A stretch of DNA of 64,000 bases from Microbulbifer sp. Q7 (GTDB lineage Bacteria; Pseudomonadota; Gammaproteobacteria; Pseudomonadales; Cellvibrionaceae). Shown piece by piece: positions 47,314 through 56,303 of this stretch. The notes beneath the pieces were generated by a model that ran no database searches, was not told the DNA's origin, and saw nothing but the letters and a program-made list of their open reading frames with translations. The translations under genes and the position numbers were made by a program. Within the stretch, counting starts at the first letter, position 1; each line of letters begins with the position of its first letter. The DNA lies in assembly GCF_001639145.1 (NCBI RefSeq), contig NZ_LROY01000002.1, positions 1,954,501-2,018,500 of the forward strand. Direction: 5' to 3'.

Positions 47314-49938
47314 TCAGCCGGCACAGGCCTCAACGGCCGCTGCGGGCTTTCCCGGCCCGTTGCCCTCCGCAGGCTTGGGTAGCGGCTTGATCAGTACCAG
47401 CAACAACGGCAGCAGCGTCAGGGACCCCAGCAGGGCCGCCGACATGGCCAGCGCCGTCAGTAAACCAAAGTAGATGGACGGCACAAACTTTGACAGCGCC
47501 AGAATCGAGAAGCCGGCGATGATGGTAATGGCGGTGTAAAACATCGCGCGACCGATGGTGGCGTGGCTGCGGTGCATGGTCGCAATATAGTCACCGTCTT
47601 TGGCAAATTCCGCGCGGAACCGGTAAAGATAATGGATCGCGTGGTCTACGCCGATGCCCACGGTAATCGCAGCAATGGTAATGGTCATCATATCCAGCGG
47701 GATATTCGCCAGGCCCATCCCGCCGAGCACCACACAGGCTGCCAGCATGTTGGGCACCAGGGCAATCACCGCCAGCGACAGCGAGCGGAACAGCACCAGG
47801 AACATCAGCAAAATACCCGCGAACACCGCGCCCAGCGTCAGGATCTGCGACTTAAACAGGCTTTGCAGCATGTTGTTGTACAGCACCAGCATGCCGGTCT
47901 GGCGGATGTTTTCCGGCGCGATGCCCATTTCATTTTCCGCGTAGGCATAAATACGGCGAATCAATTCATCCCGGCGCAAGTTAGGATCGGTTTCCATCAC
48001 ACGCATGGTGATTCTGGCCTGCTGTGCCTGCGGGGACCAATAGGGGTTTACCAGCACCTGGTTGATTTCCTCCGGCAGGCTCTGGCGGGCAATGGCCAGC
48101 TCGAAGTCATTGAGACCGCCGTCATTCAGGTCCTGCGCCACTTTGTACAGGGTGGCCAGTGACTGGACCTTGCCGATTTCCGGCTGGGCTTCGAGGAAGT
48201 CGTGCAACTGCTCAATCTGGTTCAGGCCCGCCACAGTAAACCAGTAGGCGTCAGGGTCCTGGCTTTCACTGCCGCTCGCGGCAAAGGGGTCGTCTGCGGC
48301 AAACGGATCCTCCGCGGCAAATGGATCCGCCTCAGCCTCTGCCTCTGCCTCTGCCGCGTCATCCTCACTGGAGAACTCCGCTGCAAAGGGATCCTCCTCG
48401 CCCTCGAACGCCGGCGCGGCCTCCTCCGGTTTGTTCAACACCACGTCCAGGTTGATGGTTCCGCCGAGGCGCTGGTCGATCACCAGCATACCCTGATGGA
48501 TCTCTGTGGAGTCGTCGAAGTAATCGATAAAGCGGTTTTCCACTTTGAGGCGTGAGATACCCACCGCACTGATAATGGCCGCCACCACCGCCACCCCAAG
48601 CACCACACCTTTATGATGTTCAGCGAAACGGGAAAACACCTGGGTAAAGGCATGCGAATTATCCGCACCCTGGCCCGCATCACGCTTGCGCAACAACATC
48701 AGGCTCGCGGGAATGATCAGGAATGAAAGCACCAGTGCCACGGTCACGCCCATGGTCATCATCCAGCCGAAGTCGATGACCGGGCGGATACCACTGACCA
48801 CCAGGGAGATAAATGCCACCATGGTCGTGAGCCCGGTATACAGGCAGGGCTTTGCCATAAACGCCACGGTGGCAGAGGCTAGCTGGAAACGATCCCACTC
48901 CGGATGCTCGGCAAAATACTCCCGGTAGCGCACCGCCAGATGGATGGTGATCGCCAGGGTAATGATCAGCAGCAGGGCCACGAAGTTGGCGGAGATCACC
49001 GTCAGGCGCCAGTCGAGCCAGGACAGCAGGCCGAGCATAATAACGGCAGTGGTCACACAGGTAGTCAGGGGCAACAGTACCCAGCGGGCCTGCCGGAAAA
49101 TCAGCAGCAGCGTCACCACGATAAAGATCAGGATGCCCGCACCAAATACCATCAGGTCGCTCTGGATAAACGCGATCATATCCGAGGTAATCATGGTGAG
49201 GCCGCCGAGAAACAGCTCGGCGCTGCCCTCATACTGGGTGAGAATTTCGCGCACCTCCTGCACCCGATCACGCGCCGCATCTTCCTGCGCGGTGCGGTGT
49301 TGCAAATACTCCGCCGACACTGCTTCCAGGCGCTGTGCCTGCGCGGCGTCCAGACCAGATTCGTTGCGCTGGCGTCGCAGGGCATCCCGCTCACGCACCA
49401 GGTCCAGCCCTTTCTGGTCCAGCGTCAGGTTGAGCATCATGGCGGTGGTCTCGCCATCGGCGCTCATAATCAGGTCTTTATAAATAGGGCTTTCGAGAAA
49501 TTCCTGGCGCGCCAGCTCCCGGTCCACTTCCGGTGAGGACAGAGTGCGAATCCCATCGGCCACTTCGGTAATCGACAGCTTCGGGCTGTACAGCAGCGGC
49601 ACGTTCAGCACCGACTGCACACTGGCAACGCCCTCCACCATGGCCAGCTCGTCCTGCAAGCGCCGCATGGTCGCCAGTGACTCGTCACTGAACAGGTCGC
49701 CCCCTTTATAGCGATAGGTCACCACGAGGAAATCCCCGGAGTTGTAGCGCTCGGATATTTCGCGGAAAAAATCCAGCGAATCGTCGGTTTCCAGGGTCAG
49801 TGAATCTGCCGAAGCATCCAGCTTAAAGCGCGGCAGGCCGGCAGCAGCCGCCAGGGTGAGCAATGCCACCAGCGCCAGTATGATTTTCGGGTGTCCGAGA
49901 ACCAGTTTTTCGTACCAGGTCTTCAAGCCCAACAGCAT
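47314..49938 (-). CDS. RND/MMPL-family exporter with acidic repeat loop
   Basis: 874 residues. Two-fold layout: one helix, a large periplasmic loop (about 35-255), six helices, then a second helix, loop and six more helices ending near 855. GIGVDHAIHYLYRFR is the second-half functional segment. The second periplasmic loop carries an unusual acidic stretch (about 511-555) with four DPFAA units and an (EA)n run. Members move lipids or hydrophobic molecules; no specific cargo can be assigned. No fusion-protein or TolC-like gene lies next to it. Confidence 0.85.
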   Translation of the reverse strand: MLLGLKTWYEKLVLGHPKIILALVALLTLAAAAGLPRFKLDASADSLTLETDDSLDFFREISERYNSGDFLVVTYRYKGGDLFSDESLATMRRLQDELAMVEGVASVQSVLNVPLLYSPKLSITEVADGIRTLSSPEVDRELARQEFLESPIYKDLIMSADGETTAMMLNLTLDQKGLDLVRERDALRRQRNESGLDAAQAQRLEAVSAEYLQHRTAQEDAARDRVQEVREILTQYEGSAELFLGGLTMITSDMIAFIQSDLMVFGAGILIFIVVTLLLIFRQARWVLLPLTTCVTTAVIMLGLLSWLDWRLTVISANFVALLLIITLAITIHLAVRYREYFAEHPEWDRFQLASATVAFMAKPCLYTGLTTMVAFISLVVSGIRPVIDFGWMMTMGVTVALVLSFLIIPASLMLLRKRDAGQGADNSHAFTQVFSRFAEHHKGVVLGVAVVAAIISAVGISRLKVENRFIDYFDDSTEIHQGMLVIDQRLGGTINLDVVLNKPEEAAPAFEGEEDPFAAEFSSEDDAAEAEAEAEADPFAAEDPFAADDPFAASGSESQDPDAYWFTVAGLNQIEQLHDFLEAQPEIGKVQSLATLYKVAQDLNDGGLNDFELAIARQSLPEEINQVLVNPYWSPQAQQARITMRVMETDPNLRRDELIRRIYAYAENEMGIAPENIRQTGMLVLYNNMLQSLFKSQILTLGAVFAGILLMFLVLFRSLSLAVIALVPNMLAACVVLGGMGLANIPLDMMTITIAAITVGIGVDHAIHYLYRFRAEFAKDGDYIATMHRSHATIGRAMFYTAITIIAGFSILALSKFVPSIYFGLLTALAMSAALLGSLTLLPLLLVLIKPLPKPAEGNGPGKPAAAVEACAG

Positions 49939-50000
49939 AATTAATTCGCTTTTGTTTTAGAAAATGCGCACCAGAGACGGTGCAAGTTTGTTCTGGGAAA

Positions 50001-50291
50001 TCACGATGACTTATCCACATGGCCCAGATCACGCTCGGGAAAAAGTACGTCACGCACTTTTTGCTTCAACGCTTTTGGCCCGGGAAAGCCACCATCCCGC
50101 TTGCGCTCCCAGATCAGCTGGTCGCCCACATGGATTTCAAAGACACCGCCACTACCGGGCTTCAGCACCACCTGTTCCAGGTCTTCGGCAAAGGTGTACA
50201 GCAGCTCCTGCGCCATCCAGGTCGCGCGCAACATCCAGTTGCACTGCACGCAGTAATGAATGGTGACCGTCTTTTGCATCACGGGTTGCAC
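50001..50291 (-). CDS. SelT/SelW/SelH-type thioredoxin-fold protein (Cys form)
   Basis: 96 residues with CVQC (C14 and C17), replacing the selenocysteine CxxU of the eukaryotic family, and the DGGFPGPKALKQ C-terminal motif. Function unknown, probably redox. The GTG start follows the ubiX stop directly (TGAGTG), with GGGGGAG seven bases upstream; an ATG four codons later is an alternative. Confidence 0.85.
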   Translation of the reverse strand: MQPVMQKTVTIHYCVQCNWMLRATWMAQELLYTFAEDLEQVVLKPGSGGVFEIHVGDQLIWERKRDGGFPGPKALKQKVRDVLFPERDLGHVDKSS

Positions 50292-50912
50292 TCAGCTGCT
50301 CCCCCAGGCTGGCAGCAATGATTGCTCAACGCCCAGCTGGCTCAGGATGCGGGCCACCACAAAATCTACCAGGTCTTCCACCGACTGAGGCTTCTGGTAA
50401 AAGCCCGGGCTCGCCGGCAGGATCACCGCGCCCATGCGGGTGAGCTTCAGCATATTCTCCAGGTGAATTTCCGAATACGGCGCCTCGCGCGGCACCAGGA
50501 TCAATTGTCGGCGCTCTTTCAGCGCGACATCCGCCGCACGCTCAACCAGGTTGTTGGAAGCACCGCAGGCAATCGCCGACAGGGTGCCGCCGCTCGCCGG
50601 GCAGATCACCAGACTGCTGGCGGCACCGGTGCCAGATGCCACGGGCGAGAACCAGTCGCGCTTGCCGAACAAGGTCAACTGCCCCGGCTGGGCGCCGTAC
50701 AACTCACCCAGAAAACGCGCCGTATCGGCTTCGTCTTCCGGCAGGGACACACTGGTTTCCGTGTCAATCACAATACGTGCGGCATCGGAAAGAAGCAGCC
50801 ATACCCGCACGCGCGACGCCAGCAGGCACTGCAACAGGCGCAGTCCGTACTGGGCGCCGGAGGCACCGGTGATCGCCAGGGTTACTGTCTTGGGAAAAAT
50901 CGGCTCAGCCAA
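50292..50912 (-). CDS. ubiX: UbiX, flavin prenyltransferase
   Basis: Makes the prenylated FMN cofactor for the decarboxylase UbiD in ubiquinone synthesis. About 206 residues: AITGASGAQYGLRLL, SNNLVERAADVALKERR, LVPREAPYSEIHLENM and ILPASPGFYQKPQS. There is no ATG; the best start by homology is a TTG at 50912 (LAEPIF...), since further upstream the frame enters mpl. 31 bases after mpl. Confidence 0.93.
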   Translation of the reverse strand: MAEPIFPKTVTLAITGASGAQYGLRLLQCLLASRVRVWLLLSDAARIVIDTETSVSLPEDEADTARFLGELYGAQPGQLTLFGKRDWFSPVASGTGAASSLVICPASGGTLSAIACGASNNLVERAADVALKERRQLILVPREAPYSEIHLENMLKLTRMGAVILPASPGFYQKPQSVEDLVDFVVARILSQLGVEQSLLPAWGSS

Positions 50913-50943
50913 AAAAAGATTCCGTGTCCGCCCGAACGTGGGG

Positions 50944-52326
50944 TTAGTTGTCGTATTTCTGTTGCAGCGCCTGCAGCAGCCGCTGGTGCACACCACCAAA
51001 GCCACCGTTACTCATCACGATCACGTGACTACCGGGGCCTGACAGGTCGAGCACGGATTCTACCGCAGCGTCGATACTGTGGAGAACCTTCGCCGGCACC
51101 GTGGAATGGTGGACCACTTCGTCCAGTGACCAGTCCATACCCTCTGGCTGGTACCAGAGCACGAGATCCGCCCCCGCGCAGGCGCGCGCCAACTGATTCT
51201 GGTGGTGCCCCATACGCATGGTATTGGATCGCGGTTCAATCAATGCGATGACTCGATCGCCACCGACCTTGGCGCGCAGTCCGTTAAGTGTGGTTTCAAT
51301 GGCGGTGGGGTGGTGGGCAAAGTCATCGTAGAGCCGTATGCCCTGAACTTCTCCCAGGCACTCCATGCGCCGCTTCACACCGCCAAACTTGCCCAATGCT
51401 TCGGCGGCCACCGCCGGCTCGACCCCGACGTGACGGGCGGCCGCCATCACCGCAAGGCCGTTCTTGACGCTGTGCAACCCGGTCTGATCCCACTCCACGG
51501 TGCCCACGGTGCTGCCCTGCAGCTGCACATCGAAGCGACTGCCGTCCGCGGCCACATTCACCGCGCACCAGTCTCCCATACACGGGCGCTCGCCCTGTGC
51601 CACGTCAAAGCGCTGCACTTCGCTCCAGCAACCCTGTTCCAGCACCTGGGTCACGGCATCTTCCTGAGCGGCGATCACCAGGCCGCTGCCGGGCACCGTG
51701 CGCACCAGGTGATGGAACTGTTTCTGGATCGCGGCCAGGTCTTCAAAAATGTCCGCGTGATCAAACTCCAGATTGTTGATCACCAGCGTGCGCGGGCGGT
51801 AATGGACAAACTTGGAGCGCTTGTCAAAAAAGGCGGTGTCGTACTCGTCGGCTTCGACCACAAAAAAAGGCGTGCTGCCCAAGCGCGCCGACACATCAAA
51901 GTTTTGCGGCACCCCGCCAATCAGGAACCCCGGGTCCATGCCCGCATAGTCCAGTACCCAGGCCAGCATGCTGGCGGTGGTGGTCTTGCCGTGGGTGCCG
52001 GCTACCGCGAGTACCCAGCGCCCACCCAGGAAATGATCGCACAACCACTGCGCACCGGAGGTATAGGCCAGCCCCTTCTCCAGTACCGCCTCTACCGCGG
52101 GATTTCCCCGCGACAGGGCGTTGCCAATAATCACCAGGTCGGGCGCCGGATCCAGCTGTGCGGGATCGTAGCCTTCGGTCAGGGCGATCCCGGCACGCTC
52201 CAGCTGGGTACTCATGGGCGGATACACATTGGCATCGGAGCCCGTGACCTTGTGGCCCTCGGCCACCGCCAGCTGCGCCAGGCTACCCATGAAAGTGCCG
52301 CAGATGCCTAGAATATGAATATGCAT
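50944..52326 (-). CDS. mpl: Mpl, murein-tripeptide recycling ligase
   Basis: Joins recycled L-Ala-D-Glu-DAP peptide to UDP-MurNAc. 460 residues from the ATG at 52326 (MHIHILGICGTFMG); Mur-ligase loop GTHGKTT (110-116) and DDFAHHPTAI. The longer open frame upstream is discarded because the conserved start is here. Confidence 0.95.
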   Translation of the reverse strand: MHIHILGICGTFMGSLAQLAVAEGHKVTGSDANVYPPMSTQLERAGIALTEGYDPAQLDPAPDLVIIGNALSRGNPAVEAVLEKGLAYTSGAQWLCDHFLGGRWVLAVAGTHGKTTTASMLAWVLDYAGMDPGFLIGGVPQNFDVSARLGSTPFFVVEADEYDTAFFDKRSKFVHYRPRTLVINNLEFDHADIFEDLAAIQKQFHHLVRTVPGSGLVIAAQEDAVTQVLEQGCWSEVQRFDVAQGERPCMGDWCAVNVAADGSRFDVQLQGSTVGTVEWDQTGLHSVKNGLAVMAAARHVGVEPAVAAEALGKFGGVKRRMECLGEVQGIRLYDDFAHHPTAIETTLNGLRAKVGGDRVIALIEPRSNTMRMGHHQNQLARACAGADLVLWYQPEGMDWSLDEVVHHSTVPAKVLHSIDAAVESVLDLSGPGSHVIVMSNGGFGGVHQRLLQALQQKYDN

Positions 52327-52694
52327 GCCAATTTGTTCACTCTGTTCACTACCAATACGTGCGATTACCACCACCCGCACCGGCCTCTCAGTGGACCGGC
52401 TGTTCACGCAATCATTCTCCAACGGCGGGCAAATTTTCGACAATCCCTGTGGCTCGGCGCGCTTTTTGCTTGCTTCCCTGTCAATGGCCGGGATCGCCCG
52501 CAGCGCCTGAAATACCGACGCCGCGCAAGCTTATCACGGCACTTCGCCGCAGTACGTGTCGAAGGCCCGCAATTCCATGCAATTGCCATGGGAATACATT
52601 AGACTTCGCGCCGCGTGAGGTAGCCGTCAAGAGCCACCCGCCTGCACCACCCCCACGCCGAGGGTGACTTTAGACGAGAAGCCATAGGATAGAC
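52327..52694. other. Divergent intergenic region between mpl and pfp
   Basis: About 370 bases that should carry promoters for both genes; no gene, RNA or repeat recognised. A weak plus-strand pair TTCCAT, 16 bases, TACATT lies around 52575-52602. Confidence 0.4.
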
Positions 52695-53963
52695 ATGTCG
52701 AAGAAGAATGCCTTTTACGCGCAATCCGGCGGCGTTACCGCCGTTATCAACGCCTCCGCCTGCGGAGTCATCGAGACTGCCCGCCAGCACGGCGACAAGA
52801 TTGGCAAGGTGTACGCCGGCCTCAACGGTATTGTGGGTGCCCTCAAGGAAGAGCTGATCGATGTCAGCCAGGAATCCACCGAGACCATCGCTGCCCTGCG
52901 CCACACCCCATCCGGTGCCTTTGGCTCCTGCCGCTACAAACTGAAGTGCCTGGAGCAGAACCGCGCCGAATACGAGCGCCTGATCGAGGTGTTCAAGGCC
53001 CACGATATCGGCTACTTCTTCTATAACGGTGGCGGCGACTCCGCCGACACCTGCCTCAAGATCTCCCAGCTGTCGGAAAAGATGGGCTACCCGATCCAGG
53101 CCATTCATATCCCGAAGACGGTGGACAACGACCTGCCGTTTACCGACAACAGCCCGGGCTTTGGCTCCGTGGCCAAGTATGTGGCCGTTTCCACCAAGGA
53201 AGCCGCCCTCGACGTGGCCTCTATGTGCGCCACCTCGACCAAGGTATTCATCGTGGAAGTCATGGGTCGCCACGCGGGCTGGATTGCCGCCGCCGGCGCC
53301 CTGGCCCAGGAACAGGAAGGCGATGCCCCGCACATCATCCTGCTGCCGGAAGTGGCCTTCGACAAAGAAAAGTTCCTGGCCAAGGTACAGCAGACTGTTG
53401 CCGACAAGGGCTACTGCGTGATCGTCGCCTCTGAGGGCGCCCAGTACGCCGATGGCACCTTCCTCGCCGACGCCGGCAGTGTGGATGCTTTTGGCCACAA
53501 ACAGCTGGGCGGTGTCGCGCCCACCCTGGCGAAAATGGTGAAGGACGAGCTGGGCTTCAAATACCACTGGGCCCTGGCCGACTACCTGCAGCGGGCAGCA
53601 CGCCACATTGCGTCTGCCACCGACGTGGAGCAAGCCTACGCCGTGGGCAAGGCCGCGGTGGAAGCGGCGGTTGCCGGCAAAAATGCCATCATGCCCACCA
53701 TCGAACGCAATGGCACCACCACCGCAGATTACAGCTGGACCATTGGCGAGGCACCCCTGGCCGAAGTGGCGAATGTCGAGAAGTTCATGCCCAAGGAATT
53801 TATTTCCGAGGACGGCTTTGGCATCACCGAGGCCGGACGCAACTATCTCGAACCCCTCATTCAGGGGGAAGACTACCCGCCCTACAAAAACGGCATTCCG
53901 CAGTACGCACGCCTGAAGAAAGCGCTGGTGGAGAAGAAACTGAGTGACAGCTTCGCCGTATAA
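52695..53963 (+). CDS. pfp: PPi-dependent 6-phosphofructokinase
   Basis: 422 residues. GGGDS (112-116) and PKTVDND (140-146) have the residue pattern of pyrophosphate- rather than ATP-using phosphofructokinases (Lys before T-V/I-D-N-D); MGRHAGW (190-196) binds fructose 6-phosphate. A reversible enzyme able to serve both glycolysis and gluconeogenesis. Ribosome site AGGATAG. Single gene. Confidence 0.9.
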   Translation: MSKKNAFYAQSGGVTAVINASACGVIETARQHGDKIGKVYAGLNGIVGALKEELIDVSQESTETIAALRHTPSGAFGSCRYKLKCLEQNRAEYERLIEVFKAHDIGYFFYNGGGDSADTCLKISQLSEKMGYPIQAIHIPKTVDNDLPFTDNSPGFGSVAKYVAVSTKEAALDVASMCATSTKVFIVEVMGRHAGWIAAAGALAQEQEGDAPHIILLPEVAFDKEKFLAKVQQTVADKGYCVIVASEGAQYADGTFLADAGSVDAFGHKQLGGVAPTLAKMVKDELGFKYHWALADYLQRAARHIASATDVEQAYAVGKAAVEAAVAGKNAIMPTIERNGTTTADYSWTIGEAPLAEVANVEKFMPKEFISEDGFGITEAGRNYLEPLIQGEDYPPYKNGIPQYARLKKALVEKKLSDSFAV

Positions 53964-54004
53964 GGTGTGACTTCCCGCCCCGGGCCGCCATCAGGCCCAG
54001 GGCG

Positions 54005-54067
54005 CCTTCTCCTCCCTCTCCTTCTCCTTCTCCTCGTCCACTTCCTACCCCTCTTCCTCCCCCCCCT
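54005..54067 (+). repeat. Pyrimidine-only / cytosine-rich tract
   Basis: 31 uninterrupted pyrimidines (54005-54035), then C/T-rich sequence to 54067 with only one G and two A. In the pfp transcript this would be a C-rich, G-poor stretch of the kind bound by Rho. A short GGGCC/GGCCC stem precedes it. Confidence 0.6.
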
Positions 54068-54196
54068 GGCGAGCTGCACAGGTTCACACTCCCGTCACCC
54101 GGCGCACGTATTTCCATACCGCAAGGTGGTAGAATTGCGCGCCTCCGCGTCTGTGCCGAAAGGGCGCCAGAGACGCACCGTTTTACCCTGAATGAA

Positions 54197-56299
54197 GTGA
54201 ATTTGCGGGACATTATTCAATTGGCTGGCAACAAGCAAATCAATGGTTACCGCCCGGATATCGACGGCCTGCGGGCTCTGGCAGTATTGCCGGTAGTACT
54301 TGGCCATGCGGGCCTCCCGGGCTTTTCCGGCGGCTTTATCGGCGTCGATGTATTTTTCGTCATATCCGGATTTCTGATCACCAGTATCCTGATCCGGGAA
54401 GTCACCAGCGGTGAATTCTCCCTGGCGAGCTTCTACGAACGCCGCGCCCGCCGGATCCTGCCCGCACTGTTTGCGATGATGCTGGCCTGCGTGGTCGCCG
54501 GCTGGCTGCTGATGCCACCAGATGCCTTTGGTGCTTTGGGCCGCTCGCTGATCGCGGCCGTGCTGTTTCTTTCCAACGTCTGGTTTTTGCGCAGCACCGA
54601 GGACTACTTTGGCACGGCCGCGGAGTGGGAGCCGCTGTTGCACACCTGGTCCCTGTCGGTTGAGGAGCAGTTCTACCTGGGCTTTCCTCTGCTGCTGTGC
54701 CTGTTGGCCCGCGGGCCTCGAGCCCGCATGCTCACTGGGGTCGCCATCGCGACCGTGGCTTCACTACTTTTCGCCGTGTGGCAAACCCGGACCGCGCCCA
54801 CAGCGGCCTACTTCCTAACGCCTGCACGGATGTGGGAACTGGGTGCCGGCGCCCTGCTTGCCATGGGCGCCCTGCCGAAGTTGCAGCAGCGCAGTACGGC
54901 CGAGTTTATTGCCCTCGCCGGGCTGCTGATGATCACCAGCGGCGTGTTCCTGTACGACTCACAAACCCCCTTCCCCGGAACGGCAGCGCTATTGCCCGTA
55001 CTGGGTGCTGTGGCCCTGATATGGGCCGGTGAAGCCCCGGGCAACCGGGTTTCCCGAGTGCTCGGCAACCGCCTGCTCGTCGGTATCGGACTGATTTCCT
55101 ACTCGCTGTACCTGTGGCACTGGCCGGTGCTGGTGGGCCTGCGTCTGCTGCAAGGCAGCGCCCACCTCCCGACAACTGTTGCGCTGTTTGCGGTGGCGCT
55201 TTCCCTGCTTATTGCCTGGGCCAGCTGGAAATATATCGAACAGCCATTTCGCGGTGGCCGGGCAGCCAAGGTACCCCGCCCCCAGCTGGTAAGGTTCTCC
55301 TTGGCCTCGTCCCTGTTGCTCGTTGGCATCGGCGCGACCATCAAGACGTACGACGGCTTTCCACTCCGTTTGCCAGATCCTTATCTTGCCACCTACCAGC
55401 AGGCGTTCAGCGGAATCGACCGTCAGGAGCGCTGCATGGAGAAATCTCCCGCGGCAAATCTGTGCTCGATCGGCCAGGATCCCCTCGATCGCTCACAAAA
55501 AAACGGCGTTTTCTTGTGGGGAGATTCTCATGCTGCGGCCTGGCTCCCGGGCTTTGACCGGCTGCACACAGAAAAGAAATCCATCGGCATGGCGGCGCTC
55601 AAATCCGGCTGCCCACCGTTACTCGGGCTGTACCGACCGGACAAGTCCCGCTCGCACAGCTGTGACCAATTCAATGATCAGGCGCTGTCGCTGTTGCAGA
55701 CAAGGGAAGACCTCCCCGTCGTTGTGCTGGCCGCGCGCTGGGCAATGGCGAGCGAAGGAACCCGCCCCGAGGGCGGTGACGACATGCTGCTGGAGCCTGT
55801 TGCGACCCGGACTAGCCCCATCCCCAGCTGGGCCACGCAGGCAACGGAAACCCGCAGAGCAGCAATGGTTGCTGATGCACTCGACCGCACGGTCGCAGCC
55901 ATTCGCGCCACCGGACGGCAGGTGGTGCTGATCAAGGGCGTCCCTGAAATTGACCACTCCGTTCCGGCCGCTCTGGCCAGAGCGGCCTTTGGCGGAAGCG
56001 CTCTCGGCGCAGGACCCCCAGTCAGCCGTGTGGAAAAACGGCACCGGCAGGCCGACAAGGTGATCGACCTGGTAGCTGAACGCCATGGCGTCTATACACT
56101 GAACCCGCGAGAAATGATGTGCGACGACAACTGTCAAATCGCCATCGACGGCAAACTCCTTTACCGGGACGACGACCACCTGACGGTATTTGCGGCCCGC
56201 CAGCTGCTGCCAGCATTAGCCGAGCGGGCACCGCCGATCAAAGAACTGGGGCGCGTGCTTCTGTCAGAGCGGGACAGGCTCAGCCCTCCGCAGGGCTGA
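54197..56299 (+). CDS. OafA-type acyltransferase with C-terminal SGNH domain
   Basis: 700 residues. N-terminal acyltransferase-3 membrane domain (about 17-375): YRPDIDGLRALAVLPVVLGH with the conserved His, FFVISGFLIT, YERRARRILPAL and HTWSLSVEEQFY. C-terminal periplasmic SGNH hydrolase-like domain with GDSH (about 442-445) and DDDHLT (about 658). Such two-domain enzymes O-acetylate LPS O-antigen, capsule or other glycans; the acceptor is not indicated. GTG start with a poor ribosome site. Confidence 0.9.
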   Translation: MNLRDIIQLAGNKQINGYRPDIDGLRALAVLPVVLGHAGLPGFSGGFIGVDVFFVISGFLITSILIREVTSGEFSLASFYERRARRILPALFAMMLACVVAGWLLMPPDAFGALGRSLIAAVLFLSNVWFLRSTEDYFGTAAEWEPLLHTWSLSVEEQFYLGFPLLLCLLARGPRARMLTGVAIATVASLLFAVWQTRTAPTAAYFLTPARMWELGAGALLAMGALPKLQQRSTAEFIALAGLLMITSGVFLYDSQTPFPGTAALLPVLGAVALIWAGEAPGNRVSRVLGNRLLVGIGLISYSLYLWHWPVLVGLRLLQGSAHLPTTVALFAVALSLLIAWASWKYIEQPFRGGRAAKVPRPQLVRFSLASSLLLVGIGATIKTYDGFPLRLPDPYLATYQQAFSGIDRQERCMEKSPAANLCSIGQDPLDRSQKNGVFLWGDSHAAAWLPGFDRLHTEKKSIGMAALKSGCPPLLGLYRPDKSRSHSCDQFNDQALSLLQTREDLPVVVLAARWAMASEGTRPEGGDDMLLEPVATRTSPIPSWATQATETRRAAMVADALDRTVAAIRATGRQVVLIKGVPEIDHSVPAALARAAFGGSALGAGPPVSRVEKRHRQADKVIDLVAERHGVYTLNPREMMCDDNCQIAIDGKLLYRDDDHLTVFAARQLLPALAERAPPIKELGRVLLSERDRLSPPQG

Positions 56300-56303
56300 G
56301 CCT
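56276..56303. terminator. Hairpin at the junction of convergent acyltransferase and glutamine-synthetase genes
   Basis: AGGCTCAGCCCT and AGGGCTGAGCCT form a perfect 12-base-pair stem around CCGC. It includes the acyltransferase stop codon and ends one base before the stop of the minus-strand gene. No U-run on either side. Confidence 0.6.

Noticed and set aside
48278..48404. DNA repeats considered as a CRISPR or VNTR array
   Set aside because: They are short, unevenly spaced and in frame, coding the DPFAA units; no spacer structure.
52599..53633. 344-codon minus-strand open frame opposite pfp
   Set aside because: Gly/His/Val-rich shadow of the phosphofructokinase frame.
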